A stretch of 28,949 nucleotides of DNA from an uncultured Collinsella sp. (GCA_900544875.1 UQWS01000021.1:1-28949), one strand, 5' to 3'. Counted from the stretch's first letter, positions 1 to 8,538 are shown. The notes: generated by a model from the sequence alone, not told the origin. Numbers and translations are program-made.

Positions 1-112
1 AGGCCTGGCGTTAGCATGTCGCGATTCAATCTTGAAAACAGCATTGCCCAGTTGACAAAACTATAGGAACACCCCCCTGGCATGGAAGGTTTAAGCCTGT
101 GTGATTCGCGAG

Positions 113-922
113 CTAGCGAGCCCGCTTAACCTTGGCCGCTGCCTCGACAAACGACTTCCACAGGTCAAAGTCGGTCTCGAGCGTCTTCCACGTGTACTCA
201 GGGTGCCATTGCACGCCCAGGCAGAACGGCTGGCCTTCGACTTCGATGCACTCGGGCACGCCGTCGGTTGCCTTGGCGACCAAGCGCGTGCTTTTACCCA
301 GACGATCGACGCAGCAGTGGTGTGCGGAGTTGGTCTGGATCAGCCTGTGCCCGCCAACCGCGCGCTCCAGCAGCGAGCCCGGCACGACCTCGACAGGATG
401 CACAGGGTCGTTGAGCACGTGGGTATGGCGCCACTGCGTGCGGCCCTCGCGCGCGCCCAGGCTCGGCACGTCCATGCACAGGGTGCCGCCGGTGGCGACG
501 TTGAGCAGCTGCGTGCCGCGGCAGGTGGTAAAGAGCGGCTTTTTGGCGCGGAGTACCTCGTCGACCAGCTTAAACTCAAAACTATCGCGGATTTCGCAGC
601 AGAGGGTGGGGTCGTAGGGTCGATCATCGCCCCAACGTTTGGGATTGACATCGGGGCCGCCGGGAATGGCGATGCCGTCGGCGATGTCGACGTAATGACG
701 GATGACCTCAATGTCCTCGGTGATGGACATCTGCAGCGGCAGGCCGCCGGCGGCAAGGATGGCATCGACAAAGACACTTGCGATTTCCTCGTTGGGGGAG
801 AGCGTCTCGCTTAAAAACGGCTTTGCCTCTTCCCAACGCGGCGCGACGAGGATGAGCGGGCGGTCGGCGGGATCGACGTCGACGTGCGGGGTGTATGACG
901 ATGAAGTGCGAGTTCCGATCAT
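113..922 (-). CDS. Class I glutamine amidotransferase-like gamma-glutamyl hydrolase (peptidase C26)
   Basis: A 269-residue cytosolic protein of the peptidase C26 / gamma-glutamyl-gamma-aminobutyrate hydrolase (PuuD-like) family, which cleaves gamma-glutamyl amide bonds. The sequence shows the nucleophile elbow FTTCRGTQLLNV with Cys134 and the GVQWHPEY motif with His240 and Glu242, so the Cys-His-Glu triad is complete. The oxyanion-side motif AIPGGPDVNP is at about residues 85-94. No signal peptide is visible. It is the last gene of the amino-acid ABC operon, 87 bases after the ATPase stop, which suggests it hydrolyses an imported gamma-glutamyl compound. The start at 922 has only a weak ribosome binding site, but no better in-frame start was seen before the domain begins near residue 21. 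The family call is firm; the substrate is inferred from family and context only. Confidence 0.9.
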   Translation of the reverse strand: MIGTRTSSSYTPHVDVDPADRPLILVAPRWEEAKPFLSETLSPNEEIASVFVDAILAAGGLPLQMSITEDIEVIRHYVDIADGIAIPGGPDVNPKRWGDDRPYDPTLCCEIRDSFEFKLVDEVLRAKKPLFTTCRGTQLLNVATGGTLCMDVPSLGAREGRTQWRHTHVLNDPVHPVEVVPGSLLERAVGGHRLIQTNSAHHCCVDRLGKSTRLVAKATDGVPECIEVEGQPFCLGVQWHPEYTWKTLETDFDLWKSFVEAAAKVKRAR

Positions 923-1009
923 AGGTGTTGCTTTCGAATCTAAAGGTGACAGGGCGCATGAGAGACGTAGGACAACACTTTCAATGGATTTGTCCCACGG
1001 GGTGGCTGG

Positions 1010-1774
<765 letters not shown>

Positions 1775-1810
1775 GGTGCTCGGCTCCTTATGACTCGAAA
1801 TGGTAAAGCG

Positions 1811-2644
1811 TTAGCGGATGATGGTCGCGCCGGTCTTGTGCGAAACGTAGACAGCGGCCTTGTTGATCGCGACGTTGATGAGGATGTAGATGACCGCGAT
1901 CACCAGATAGACTGATACGAGCGCGTCGTAGTTGGTGATGAGCACGCGGGCATTTTGCATGAGGTCGGGGTAGCTCACCACGTAGGCGACGGTGGTGTCT
2001 TTGACTACGACCACGAGCTGCGAAATCAACGACGGAATGATAAACCGAATCGCCTGGGGCAATACGATTTTAAAGGTGATTTTGGCCTTGGAGAGACCGA
2101 GCGCTTGGGCTGCCTCGACCTGACCACGCGGCACGGCGTTGACGCCGGCGCGGAAGATCTCGGCAAGTACGCCGGCTGCAGCGAGCGCGACGGGAAGCGT
2201 GAGCATCCAAAACGACGGCAGTGAAATCTTGTACTGAGGCAGCACCAAAAAGAAGAAGTAGATGAACAGCAGGCTCGGCACGCCACGGAAGAAATCGGTG
2301 AGCACGCGGCAGACCAGCTGCAGCGGCTTGATGTCGCTGGTACGGCCGAGCATGAGGGCTAAGCCCAGTACCAGCGCGATGGCGCCGGCGGTGAGCGCGA
2401 CCTTTACCGTGCCCTCAAAACCGGCAAGCAGGAACTTCCAGGTGGTGAGGTGCGTAAAGAAGTACCAGTAATGGACCGAAAGCTGGCCGGTCACATAAAA
2501 GCGCTGCAGTACCAGAGCGATGAGCGCGGCCACGGCAACAAGTGAGATGGCGGTGCCGACGCGAATCTTGGCGCGCATCTTGGGGCCGGGAGCCTCGTAG
2601 AGCGCATCGCGCATGGTGAGCGCGGAGGTGGAGTGCTTGCTCAT
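1811..2644 (-). CDS. Amino-acid ABC transporter permease (GluD/HisM type)
   Basis: A 277-residue integral membrane subunit of the importer. An N-terminal cytosolic stretch of about 28 residues leads into a first membrane segment (about 30-47), and the family's permease core begins near FEGTVKVAL (about 76). The EAA loop that docks on the ATPase is clear at about 177-200 (VEAAQALGLSKAKITFKIVLPQ, key residues E178, G183 and the final PQ). The start codon overlaps the stop codon of the upstream permease in an ATGA arrangement, so the two permeases are probably translationally coupled into a heterodimer. The extended N-terminus resembles the GluD-like subunit of actinobacterial glutamate importers. 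Confidence 0.93.
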   Translation of the reverse strand: MSKHSTSALTMRDALYEAPGPKMRAKIRVGTAISLVAVAALIALVLQRFYVTGQLSVHYWYFFTHLTTWKFLLAGFEGTVKVALTAGAIALVLGLALMLGRTSDIKPLQLVCRVLTDFFRGVPSLLFIYFFFLVLPQYKISLPSFWMLTLPVALAAAGVLAEIFRAGVNAVPRGQVEAAQALGLSKAKITFKIVLPQAIRFIIPSLISQLVVVVKDTTVAYVVSYPDLMQNARVLITNYDALVSVYLVIAVIYILINVAINKAAVYVSHKTGATIIR

Positions 2645-3300
2645 CGGAGGATCCTCACCTTCTTATCGATATAGTTGCCAATGTGGCTCACCACAAAGGC
2701 CGTGCCCAGGTAGCCGAGCGCCGAGATAAAGAACGCGGCGACGCCGCCGAGCGAGCGCGTGTTGATGTAGCTCACCACGCCGGTGAGCTCCTGCGGTTTA
2801 AGCGGCACCTGACTGCCGAGCGCGGTGGTGAGCATGACGGCGATAAAGAGGTTGGTCATGGGCAGCACGCTCGAGCGCAGCGCCTGCGGAATCACGATCT
2901 TGGCGAGGATACGGCTGAAGCTCATGCCCAGCGAGCGGGCGGCTTCCACCTGGCCGACACCGACGGTGTTGATGCCGCTCATAAAGTTCTCGGAGCCAAA
3001 GGCAGAACCCAAGAGCACTGTGGCGACGATGACGCAGGTGCGGTAGGGCAGGACGACCTTGAGCGGCGGCAGCGCGTAGACGACGATAATGAGCAGCGCG
3101 ATGCCGGGGATGTTACGGAAGACCTGGACATACAGGTCGCCAAAGACGCGCAGCGGCTTGAGCGGCGACACGCGCATCACGGTGACGGCGACGGCCAGCA
3201 CCATGGCGATGGCAAACGACTCAAGCGCCATGCCCCAGGTTGCTAGCAGCGCGTCGATATAGTTCTGGCCATAGAGCGACCAGAGCTCGGAGAGACTCAT
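2641..3300 (-). CDS. Amino-acid ABC transporter permease (GluC/HisQ type)
   Basis: A 219-residue permease, the shorter partner of the pair. Hydrophobic segments occur near residues 22-42, 66-80 and 88-102, with a further one near the C-terminus. The EAA loop is at about 119-142 (starting VEAARSLGMSFSRI and ending IPQA). A strong GGAGGT ribosome binding site precedes the ATG at 3300. It ends in the ATGA overlap with the next permease. It lies 138 bases after the binding-protein gene, and that gap holds a hairpin (3325-3350) that could lower expression of the permeases relative to the binding protein. Confidence 0.93.
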   Translation of the reverse strand: MSLSELWSLYGQNYIDALLATWGMALESFAIAMVLAVAVTVMRVSPLKPLRVFGDLYVQVFRNIPGIALLIIVVYALPPLKVVLPYRTCVIVATVLLGSAFGSENFMSGINTVGVGQVEAARSLGMSFSRILAKIVIPQALRSSVLPMTNLFIAVMLTTALGSQVPLKPQELTGVVSYINTRSLGGVAAFFISALGYLGTAFVVSHIGNYIDKKVRILR

Positions 3301-3324
3301 GCGGACCTCCCGCCGGTAAGGAAA

Positions 3325-3350
3325 GGGGCTCCCGTGTGTACGGAAGCCCC
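3325..3350 (-). terminator. Intercistronic hairpin after the binding-protein gene, possible partial terminator
   Basis: GGGGCT and AGCCCC arms enclose a further CCGT/ACGG pairing around a GTGT loop, with one mismatch. On the minus strand it is followed by TTTCCTT, a weak U-tract. Binding proteins are usually made in excess over their permeases, and leaky hairpins or 3' stabilising hairpins at this position are a known way to achieve that. Whether it terminates or only stabilises RNA cannot be read from sequence. Confidence 0.55.
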
Positions 3351-3438
3351 GACAACTCAGTGAGGAAACAGTTTAGCGCAATAAAGCGCATCGTGCGTTT
3401 CCGTATGGTTTCGTAGCGGCCGTTACTAGGCTTGCTGC

Positions 3439-4431
3439 CTAGGCGCCGATCTCGGGCAGCTCGGGAACATTGGTGTCGCCCGTACGGTCGCCAATGCAGA
3501 TCTGCCACAGCTCGGTCCAGGTGCCGTCGTCCTCGATCTTCTTAAGGAAGTCGTTGACAAAGGCGACGCCGTCGGAATCGAGCGGCAGGCCGATACCATA
3601 GGGCTCCTTGCTGCCGAAGGGCTTGCCGGCGATCTTGTACTTACCGGGCTCGCGGACCAGGGCGCTCTGCTGCATGTTGTTATCGATGACGTAGGCGTCA
3701 ACGCGGCCCTGCTGGAGTGCCTGGCGGGCCTCCTCGTCGGTCTTGAACTCCTGCTGGCTGGCCTTGGGGGCGAACTCCTCCAGGATGGCGGGGCCGTTGG
3801 AGCCGGACTGGACGGCGACGTTCTTGTCGGCCAGGTCGTCGACGCTCTTGATGTCGTCGTTGTCGGCGAGCACCAGGATAGCCTGCTGGGTGTAGTAGTA
3901 GGGACCGGCAAAGGAGACGAGCTTCTTGCGCTCGTCAGTGATGGTGTAGGTGGCAAAGACAGCGTCGACCTGGCCGTTCTGCAGGACGGACTCGCGCGTG
4001 TCCGAGGTCACCTGGGTGATCTCGACCTTGTTCTCGCCCAGAATGTAGTTGGACAGGAGCTGTGCGATACCGGCGTCGAAGCCGCGGGTCTGACCGTCCT
4101 TCTCGTTGAGGAGGGAGAAGAGCGTGGAGGTCTGGACGCCACCAATCGTAAAGACGCCGGCATCCTTGACGGCCGTAGCCCAGGTGCTGGCGGCGATGGC
4201 GTCGTCATCGGCCTTGGGGCCGTCGTTGACGAGCTTGTCGAATGCCTTGGCGTCGAGCGTGGCGGAAACCTCGGTATCCTCGGAGCTCTTGGAGGAACCG
4301 GCGGAACCCTTGTCGGCCTCGGTGCTGGTGTCGGAGCAGCCGGCAAGACCAAGGCCGGCGACGGTTGCGAAGGTGGCGGCAACGAAGCCGCGGCGGTCGA
4401 GAACGACCTGCTGGGAGAGGTTCTTGCTCAT
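3439..4431 (-). CDS. Extracellular solute-binding lipoprotein, family 3, with Tat-like signal
   Basis: A 330-residue substrate-binding protein of the amino-acid importer. The N-terminus reads DRRGFVAATF followed by a hydrophobic stretch and the lipobox LAGC, with lipidated Cys32. The twin arginines at 13-14 suggest Tat export of a folded lipoprotein. A Ser/Asp/Glu-rich linker follows (about 33-58). The SBP_bac_3 domain begins near residue 80 and includes the characteristic stretch TRGFDAGIAQLLSNYILG and the hinge segment around VSFAGPYYYTQQAILV. It is promoter-proximal in the operon and preceded by GAAAGGTG about 7 bases before the ATG. The cargo is probably glutamate, glutamine or another polar amino acid, inferred from family and operon. 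Confidence 0.93.
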   Translation of the reverse strand: MSKNLSQQVVLDRRGFVAATFATVAGLGLAGCSDTSTEADKGSAGSSKSSEDTEVSATLDAKAFDKLVNDGPKADDDAIAASTWATAVKDAGVFTIGGVQTSTLFSLLNEKDGQTRGFDAGIAQLLSNYILGENKVEITQVTSDTRESVLQNGQVDAVFATYTITDERKKLVSFAGPYYYTQQAILVLADNDDIKSVDDLADKNVAVQSGSNGPAILEEFAPKASQQEFKTDEEARQALQQGRVDAYVIDNNMQQSALVREPGKYKIAGKPFGSKEPYGIGLPLDSDGVAFVNDFLKKIEDDGTWTELWQICIGDRTGDTNVPELPEIGA

Positions 4432-4474
4432 GGTAGAACACCTTTCTCAATAAAATCCCTAGTGGTTGAGTAGA

Positions 4475-4504
4475 GTTATACCCTATCGCGCTCAAATGGG
4501 TCAA
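4475..4504 (-). promoter_or_regulatory. Predicted sigma-A-type promoter of the amino-acid importer operon
   Basis: On the minus strand TTGACC (4499-4504) and TATAAC (4475-4480) are separated by 18 bases, giving a leader of roughly 35 bases before the ATG at 4431. Both boxes are close to consensus. The REP-like hairpin and the 55-base hairpin array lie immediately upstream of it. Confidence 0.6.
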
Positions 4505-4550
4505 CACGAAATAACTCAGAAACATACTTACCTTATGGGTTATTCTACCT

Positions 4551-4578
4551 ACCATAAAGGGACAGGCACCTTTGTGGT
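4551..4578. repeat. REP-like hairpin, copy A
   Basis: ACCATAAAGG and CCTTTGTGGT form an imperfect inverted repeat around GACAGGCA. A near-identical element occurs at 26423-26451, and a related one follows the HAD gene at 13522-13554. The shared core is AAAGGG.CAGGCACCTTTGTGG. It contains no gene and sits upstream of the importer promoter. Confidence 0.7.
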
Positions 4579-4615
4579 GGTTCTTGCAGATGTGGTGGCC
4601 TGTCTCGCTGCTTTG

Positions 4616-4831
4616 TCTCAATCTGTAACAGGTAGACGAGGAAATGGGTTCTAACTGTTACAGATTGAGATTTTCTCTTCAGGGGAATTCGAATGTCTCG
4701 ATCTGTAACAGTTAGACGGCCAAAAGGTCTCTATCTGTTACAGATTGAGACAAAGGTCAGGGGCAAAGACGGTTTGTCTAGATCTGTAACAGTTAGACGG
4801 GAATTCGGGCCCTAGATGTTACAGATTGAGA
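4616..4831. repeat. Array of three 55-base hairpin units
   Basis: Three units of exactly 55 bases (4616-4670, 4696-4750, 4777-4831) recur every 80-81 bases. Each begins TCTCAATCTGTAACAG or a close variant and ends with its reverse complement, CTGTTACAGATTGAGA or a variant. Copy 1 has 16 perfectly paired bases, continuing through TAGA after one mismatch. The loops and the 25-26 base spacers differ between copies. Each arm contains the dyad CTGTWACAG: five exact sites and one degenerate site (last arm, ATGTTACAG). The array lies between the terminator of the DXS-family gene and the importer promoter. It fills most of the gene-free gap 4432-4888. Confidence 0.9.
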
Positions 4832-4844
4832 TAATCGCGCCGCG

Positions 4845-4883
4845 AAAATAAAAACCTCCGCAGGGATGCTTCCCTTGCGGAGG
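4845..4883 (-). terminator. Rho-independent terminator of the DXS-family gene
   Basis: On the minus strand CCTCCGCAAGGGA pairs with TCCCTGCGGAGG around AGCA, with one bulged A, and is followed by TTTTTATTTT. It begins a few bases after the TAA of the upstream gene. This is a strong intrinsic terminator. Confidence 0.9.
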
Positions 4884-4888
4884 CTTTC

Positions 4889-6670
4889 TTACTCGTTGAG
4901 TAGTCTCACGGCTTCGGCGGCCATGGTCTCGACCGTCATGCCGTTCTGAGCGAGCAGCTCGTTGGGGTCGTAGCGGTCGGGGAAGCCCTTGGCGATGCCG
5001 AAGGTGCGCGTGCGCACGGGCGTGCAGGCCAGGTAACACGCCACACGCTCGCCCCAACCGCCGTCCAAGACGCCGTCCTCGAGGGTGACGACAACGCGAT
5101 GCTCGGCGGCAAGGCTGTCGAGGAACTCGCGGTCGAGTTCGGTTGCGAAGCGCGGGTTGACGAGCGTGGCCTCGATGCCGTACTCGGCAGTCAGACGGTT
5201 TGCCACGCGCTCGCCCAGCTCAAAGAAATCGCCAAGCGCGAGCACGGCAACGTCGCGGCCCTGGCGCACGACGTTGTAGCGAGCGACGCCGTAATCGTCG
5301 CCCTCGGCAGGCGCCAGATCGGGGCGGCTTACCAGGCCAATGCCCGGCACACGGATCGCCACAGGATGCTCGCGGTGGTCGAGCGACCAGCTCAGCATGG
5401 ACAGATATTCCTCCATGCAGGCCGGCGCCAAGTAGCGCATGTTGGGAAGACCGCCCAGCATGGAAATATCAAAGAACGAAAGGTGCGTCTCGGATGTGGT
5501 GCCAAAGATCGACGCGCCAAACACCAGGATGGTTGCGGGGACATCGTTGAGGCACAGGTCGTGCCACAGCTCGTCGTAGGCGCGCTGCAAAAACGTGCCG
5601 TACACACCAAAGACTGGCTTGGCACCCGAGCGCGCAAGCGCGGTGGCAAAGGTCACGGCGTGCTCCTCGGCAATGCCCACATCGACGAACTGTTTGCCGG
5701 CGGCGGCGCGAAGCTCGGGTGTAAAGCCCATGATGTAGGGCGTGGCGGCCGTGATGCCCACGACCTGCGGATCGTGCTCGATGACGGCGCTGAGCGCCTC
5801 GCCCGTAATGTCGGCATAGGTGCGCGGCGCAGGCTCGCTCGGATGGCCCGGGCAGAGCTTGCGCCCAGTCGCCATGTCAAACGGACCCACATGATGCCAG
5901 CGCTCGGGGTCGCTCTGGGCTGGCTCAAAGCCCTTGCCCTTTGCGGTGGAGACGTGCAGCACGATGGGATGATCGATATCGCGCAGCTCCTGCAGCGTGT
6001 CGACCAGGGCCAACACATCGTTGCCGGTGTCCAGATAGCAGTAGTCGAGCCCCATCGCGCGGAAAACGTTGCGCTCACAGGTGCCGTTGCTGGCGCGTAG
6101 CTCGGCCAGATTGCGATACAGGCCACCGTGGTTTTCGGCGATGGACTGGTCGTTATCGTTGACGATGATGATCAGGTTGCTGTCGAGCTCGGCGGCATTG
6201 TTAAAGCCCTCAAACGCCAGACCGCCCGAAAGCGAACCGTCGCCAATGATGGTGATGACGTTGTACGCATCGCCCGCCAGGTCACGAGCGTGCGCCAAGC
6301 CGCAGCCCAGGCTCACCGACGTGGAGGTGTGGCCCATGGCGAACAGGTCGTGCTCGGACTCGTCAGGATTGGCAAAACCAGAGGCCTCGCCGTAGCGTGC
6401 CGGGTCGATATAAGTGTACGCGCGCCCAGTCAGCGCCTTGTGGGCGTAGGTCTGGTGCGAAACATCAAAGACAATCTTGTCGATGGGGGAGTTAAACACG
6501 CGATGGAGCGCAACCGTAAGCTCAACGACGCCCAGGTTGGGGGCAACGTGCCCGCCGACGGCGGCGGAGCTTTCGAGGATGGCGTGGCGGATCTCGCCGC
6601 AGAGCAGCGGAAGCTCGGCGCGATCGAGAGCCTTGACGTCCTCGGGCGTTGTCGTTTGCGTAAGCAGCAT
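4889..6670 (-). CDS. dxs: 1-deoxy-D-xylulose-5-phosphate synthase family protein (thiamine-diphosphate transketolase type), divergent
   Basis: A 593-residue protein of the DXS family; true DXS condenses pyruvate and glyceraldehyde-3-phosphate in the MEP isoprenoid pathway. The N-terminal part is typical: GGHVAPNLGVVELTVALH, HQTYAHKALTGR and GHTSTSVS. The thiamine-diphosphate/Mg motif runs from GDG (143-145) to Asn171/Asn173. The catalytic Glu is probably Glu335 in VGIAEEHAVTFA. The protein differs from standard DXS in several places: DVSHQ replaces DVGHQ, FGASIFGTTSETH (384-396) replaces the usual DRAGIVGxDGxTH, and RVPGIG replaces RYPRG. It is also somewhat shorter than the usual 620 or so residues. 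The ATG at 6670 has only a distant GGAG. It is a single-gene unit with its own terminator. It may be a second DXS-like enzyme with an altered acceptor rather than the MEP enzyme. Confidence 0.85.
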   Translation of the reverse strand: MLLTQTTTPEDVKALDRAELPLLCGEIRHAILESSAAVGGHVAPNLGVVELTVALHRVFNSPIDKIVFDVSHQTYAHKALTGRAYTYIDPARYGEASGFANPDESEHDLFAMGHTSTSVSLGCGLAHARDLAGDAYNVITIIGDGSLSGGLAFEGFNNAAELDSNLIIIVNDNDQSIAENHGGLYRNLAELRASNGTCERNVFRAMGLDYCYLDTGNDVLALVDTLQELRDIDHPIVLHVSTAKGKGFEPAQSDPERWHHVGPFDMATGRKLCPGHPSEPAPRTYADITGEALSAVIEHDPQVVGITAATPYIMGFTPELRAAAGKQFVDVGIAEEHAVTFATALARSGAKPVFGVYGTFLQRAYDELWHDLCLNDVPATILVFGASIFGTTSETHLSFFDISMLGGLPNMRYLAPACMEEYLSMLSWSLDHREHPVAIRVPGIGLVSRPDLAPAEGDDYGVARYNVVRQGRDVAVLALGDFFELGERVANRLTAEYGIEATLVNPRFATELDREFLDSLAAEHRVVVTLEDGVLDGGWGERVACYLACTPVRTRTFGIAKGFPDRYDPNELLAQNGMTVETMAAEAVRLLNE

Positions 6671-6797
6671 CGTTGTGGGTTACTCCATGCGAATCGTGCG
6701 CCGGCACTCCCTCGGCCGGCACAATTGCACAAGACAGTCTCGCACATTTTGGCGTTTGATATGTGACGGCGGCGCGGTAATTCGCCAACTGGTGGGG

Positions 6798-6809
6798 CAA
6801 AACGTTTTG
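6798..6809. promoter_or_regulatory. 12-base palindrome in the divergent intergenic region
   Basis: CAAAACGTTTTG is a perfect palindrome midway between the divergent DXS-family gene and the HD-domain gene. Its position fits an operator acting on either promoter. No convincing -35/-10 pair was found for either gene here. Confidence 0.3.
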
Positions 6810-6898
6810 TCCGATGCCATACTGGTAAATTCGATGATGATTTTATTCATTGCGCGCAGGCCGCGGCTTGCCGCCGAGCGCCGCCGGAAGGAGGCCGC

Positions 6899-7456
6899 AT
6901 GTCCGATACCGTTCGTGCCGAGAAAATCGCGCGCGAGGTCGACGATGCCGCCCGTCAGCTTGCCCAGGCGGGCCGCTTGGACCTGATGCATGAGTTTATC
7001 CAACATGGCGATGTGACGGTCTATACGCATGTGACCTCGGTAGCGCGGGCAAGTCTGTCCTTTGCCGAGCGCCTGGGCCGCGTCGGTATCTCCGTCGACC
7101 GCTTATCGCTGCTGCGCGGGGCCCTGCTGCACGATTACTTTCTCTATGACTGGCACGATCCCGACCCAAGCCATCGACTGCATGGCTTTCGTCACCCGTT
7201 TTTTGCCTTGGCGCGTGCGGAGGAAGATTTTGAGCTGACGCCGCGCGAGCGGAATATTATCGTACGGCATATGTTTCCGCTGGTACCGGTGCCGCCGACG
7301 TGTCGTGAGGCATGGATTGTGTGCCTGGCGGATAAATGGTGCGCACTGCGCGAGACGATTGCCGGCCGTCTGCCGCGCAAAGGCGGCGCGAACGATTTGA
7401 ACGAGGGCCCGAGTGACGGCTCGAGCAAAGAATCGAACGAAAAGAGGAGTGGGTAG
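6899..7456 (+). CDS. HD-domain phosphohydrolase-like protein
   Basis: A 185-residue cytosolic protein with the metal-binding HD signature: His44 (VYTHVTSVARASLSF), His78-Asp79 (GALLHDYFLYDW) and Asp145 (CLADKWCA). His99 (FRHPFF) and His124 (VRHMFPL) could also contribute. Such proteins bind divalent metal and usually hydrolyse phosphoesters or nucleotides; the substrate is unknown. The C-terminal 25 residues are polar and probably disordered. A strong AAGGAGG lies 5 bases before the ATG. The next gene starts 3 bases after its stop, so the pair is almost certainly co-transcribed and translationally coupled. Confidence 0.88.
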   Translation: MSDTVRAEKIAREVDDAARQLAQAGRLDLMHEFIQHGDVTVYTHVTSVARASLSFAERLGRVGISVDRLSLLRGALLHDYFLYDWHDPDPSHRLHGFRHPFFALARAEEDFELTPRERNIIVRHMFPLVPVPPTCREAWIVCLADKWCALRETIAGRLPRKGGANDLNEGPSDGSSKESNEKRSG

Positions 7457-7459
7457 ACG

Positions 7460-8479
7460 GTGGGAACCGCGATCGACATGGCATTTGACGGCGCGACGCT
7501 TGCCGCCTGTCCGCTCTCGGCGCTGGTACTCTCGTTTGCCTTCTACGGTTTTTGCGGCTGGGTATGGGAGTCGACAGTCTGCGCCATGCTCAACCACGGA
7601 CGCTTTGCCAACAGCGGCTTTTTGCTAGGGCCGTGCTGTCCCATCTACGGTGCGGGCGGCATTGCGTGCTGGTTGCTGCTGCGTGGAATCCCAGACGCCT
7701 CGAGCCAGTTTGTCGCTGCCGCGCTCGTATGCAGCGTGATCGAATATAGCGTGGGCGTGCTGTTGGAAAAAACGACGGGTGCCCGGTTTTGGGATTACTC
7801 GCATCTGCCGTTTAACCTGCACGGACGCATCTGCCTGTACTGGGCCTGCGCGTTTGGCTTGGGTGCGTTGTGTATTTGCCGTTTAGTGGAGCCGGCATTG
7901 CTGGGGCTGCTTGGCCATCTGCCGGTGCTAATCGTGCGCTTGGCCGCCTTTATCGTCGCGGTCGCGATGATGGTCGATGCGGTGTGCTCGTTGGCGAGCT
8001 GGCGGCGTCTGTCCGATCAGCTTGAGCGTGTGCGTGCCGACCTTGCCGACCGCATCAATGAGTCGCTTGCCGACGCCTCCGACTCTATGCTCGAACGTAT
8101 TCCCGATTCGGCGATTGACTCGGTGGCGCAGACGCATATCCGCGGTCGCGCCGTTAACGCTTGGCTGGCCGAGCTGGGCGACGCGGCGCTCGATGCCCTG
8201 CGCGAGAAGACTTCGATGCCGACGTTTATCTCGGATGGTGCTCGCGGCCTGGCGCTCGCTGCCCGCCGCGTGGCCGATGCCGCGCCGAGTATGCCGCGTC
8301 CGTCGCTCGGTCGTCGCCTTGCCGGCAAGCGCATGAGCCGCCCGGTACCGAGCGTGTCACTCAGCCGCCGCGACCTACGCTTCTTTAACGCCTTCCCGCG
8401 TCTGCGCATCAATCGTTACGAGGGTGTCATTCGAGCTACCGACCTCCGCGACCGAGCCCGCGAGCTGTTCCGGCGCTAG
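7460..8479 (+). CDS. CmpB-type (PF06541-like) putative ABC-transporter membrane protein with long C-terminal tail
   Basis: A 339-residue membrane protein starting with GTG, with GAGGAG 10 bases upstream; an in-frame ATG follows at 7478. The N-terminal half matches the family called putative ABC-transporter type IV: FYGFCGWVWES, FLLGPCCPIYGAGGI and GARFWDYSHLPFNLHGRICLYW are its hallmarks. About five membrane segments lie between residues 20 and 185. After about residue 187 comes a charged helical cytosolic region of some 150 residues that the core family does not need (one stretch reads SDQLERVRADLADRINESL). No ATPase partner is nearby, so the ABC label is only a family name. It is coupled to the HD gene, which hints at a shared but unknown role. 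Confidence 0.85.
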   Translation: MGTAIDMAFDGATLAACPLSALVLSFAFYGFCGWVWESTVCAMLNHGRFANSGFLLGPCCPIYGAGGIACWLLLRGIPDASSQFVAAALVCSVIEYSVGVLLEKTTGARFWDYSHLPFNLHGRICLYWACAFGLGALCICRLVEPALLGLLGHLPVLIVRLAAFIVAVAMMVDAVCSLASWRRLSDQLERVRADLADRINESLADASDSMLERIPDSAIDSVAQTHIRGRAVNAWLAELGDAALDALREKTSMPTFISDGARGLALAARRVADAAPSMPRPSLGRRLAGKRMSRPVPSVSLSRRDLRFFNAFPRLRINRYEGVIRATDLRDRARELFRR

Positions 8480-8538
8480 CCAGAGCGGAGCCAAGCGCGC
8501 CCTTCTCGTTCGCACGTTTCCCGTTCGTTTCGCGTCCG

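Noticed and set aside
52..66. TTGACA at 52-57 followed by CTATAG, resembling a promoter
   Set aside because: The two boxes are only 3 bases apart and no plausible -10 occurs 16-18 bases downstream. No plus-strand gene follows; the region is the 3' flank of the minus-strand hydrolase gene.
4616..4831. CRISPR array
   Set aside because: Only three units are present, each 55 bases long and internally palindromic over its full length with variable loops. Spacers are 25-26 bases, and no cas gene is in the window.
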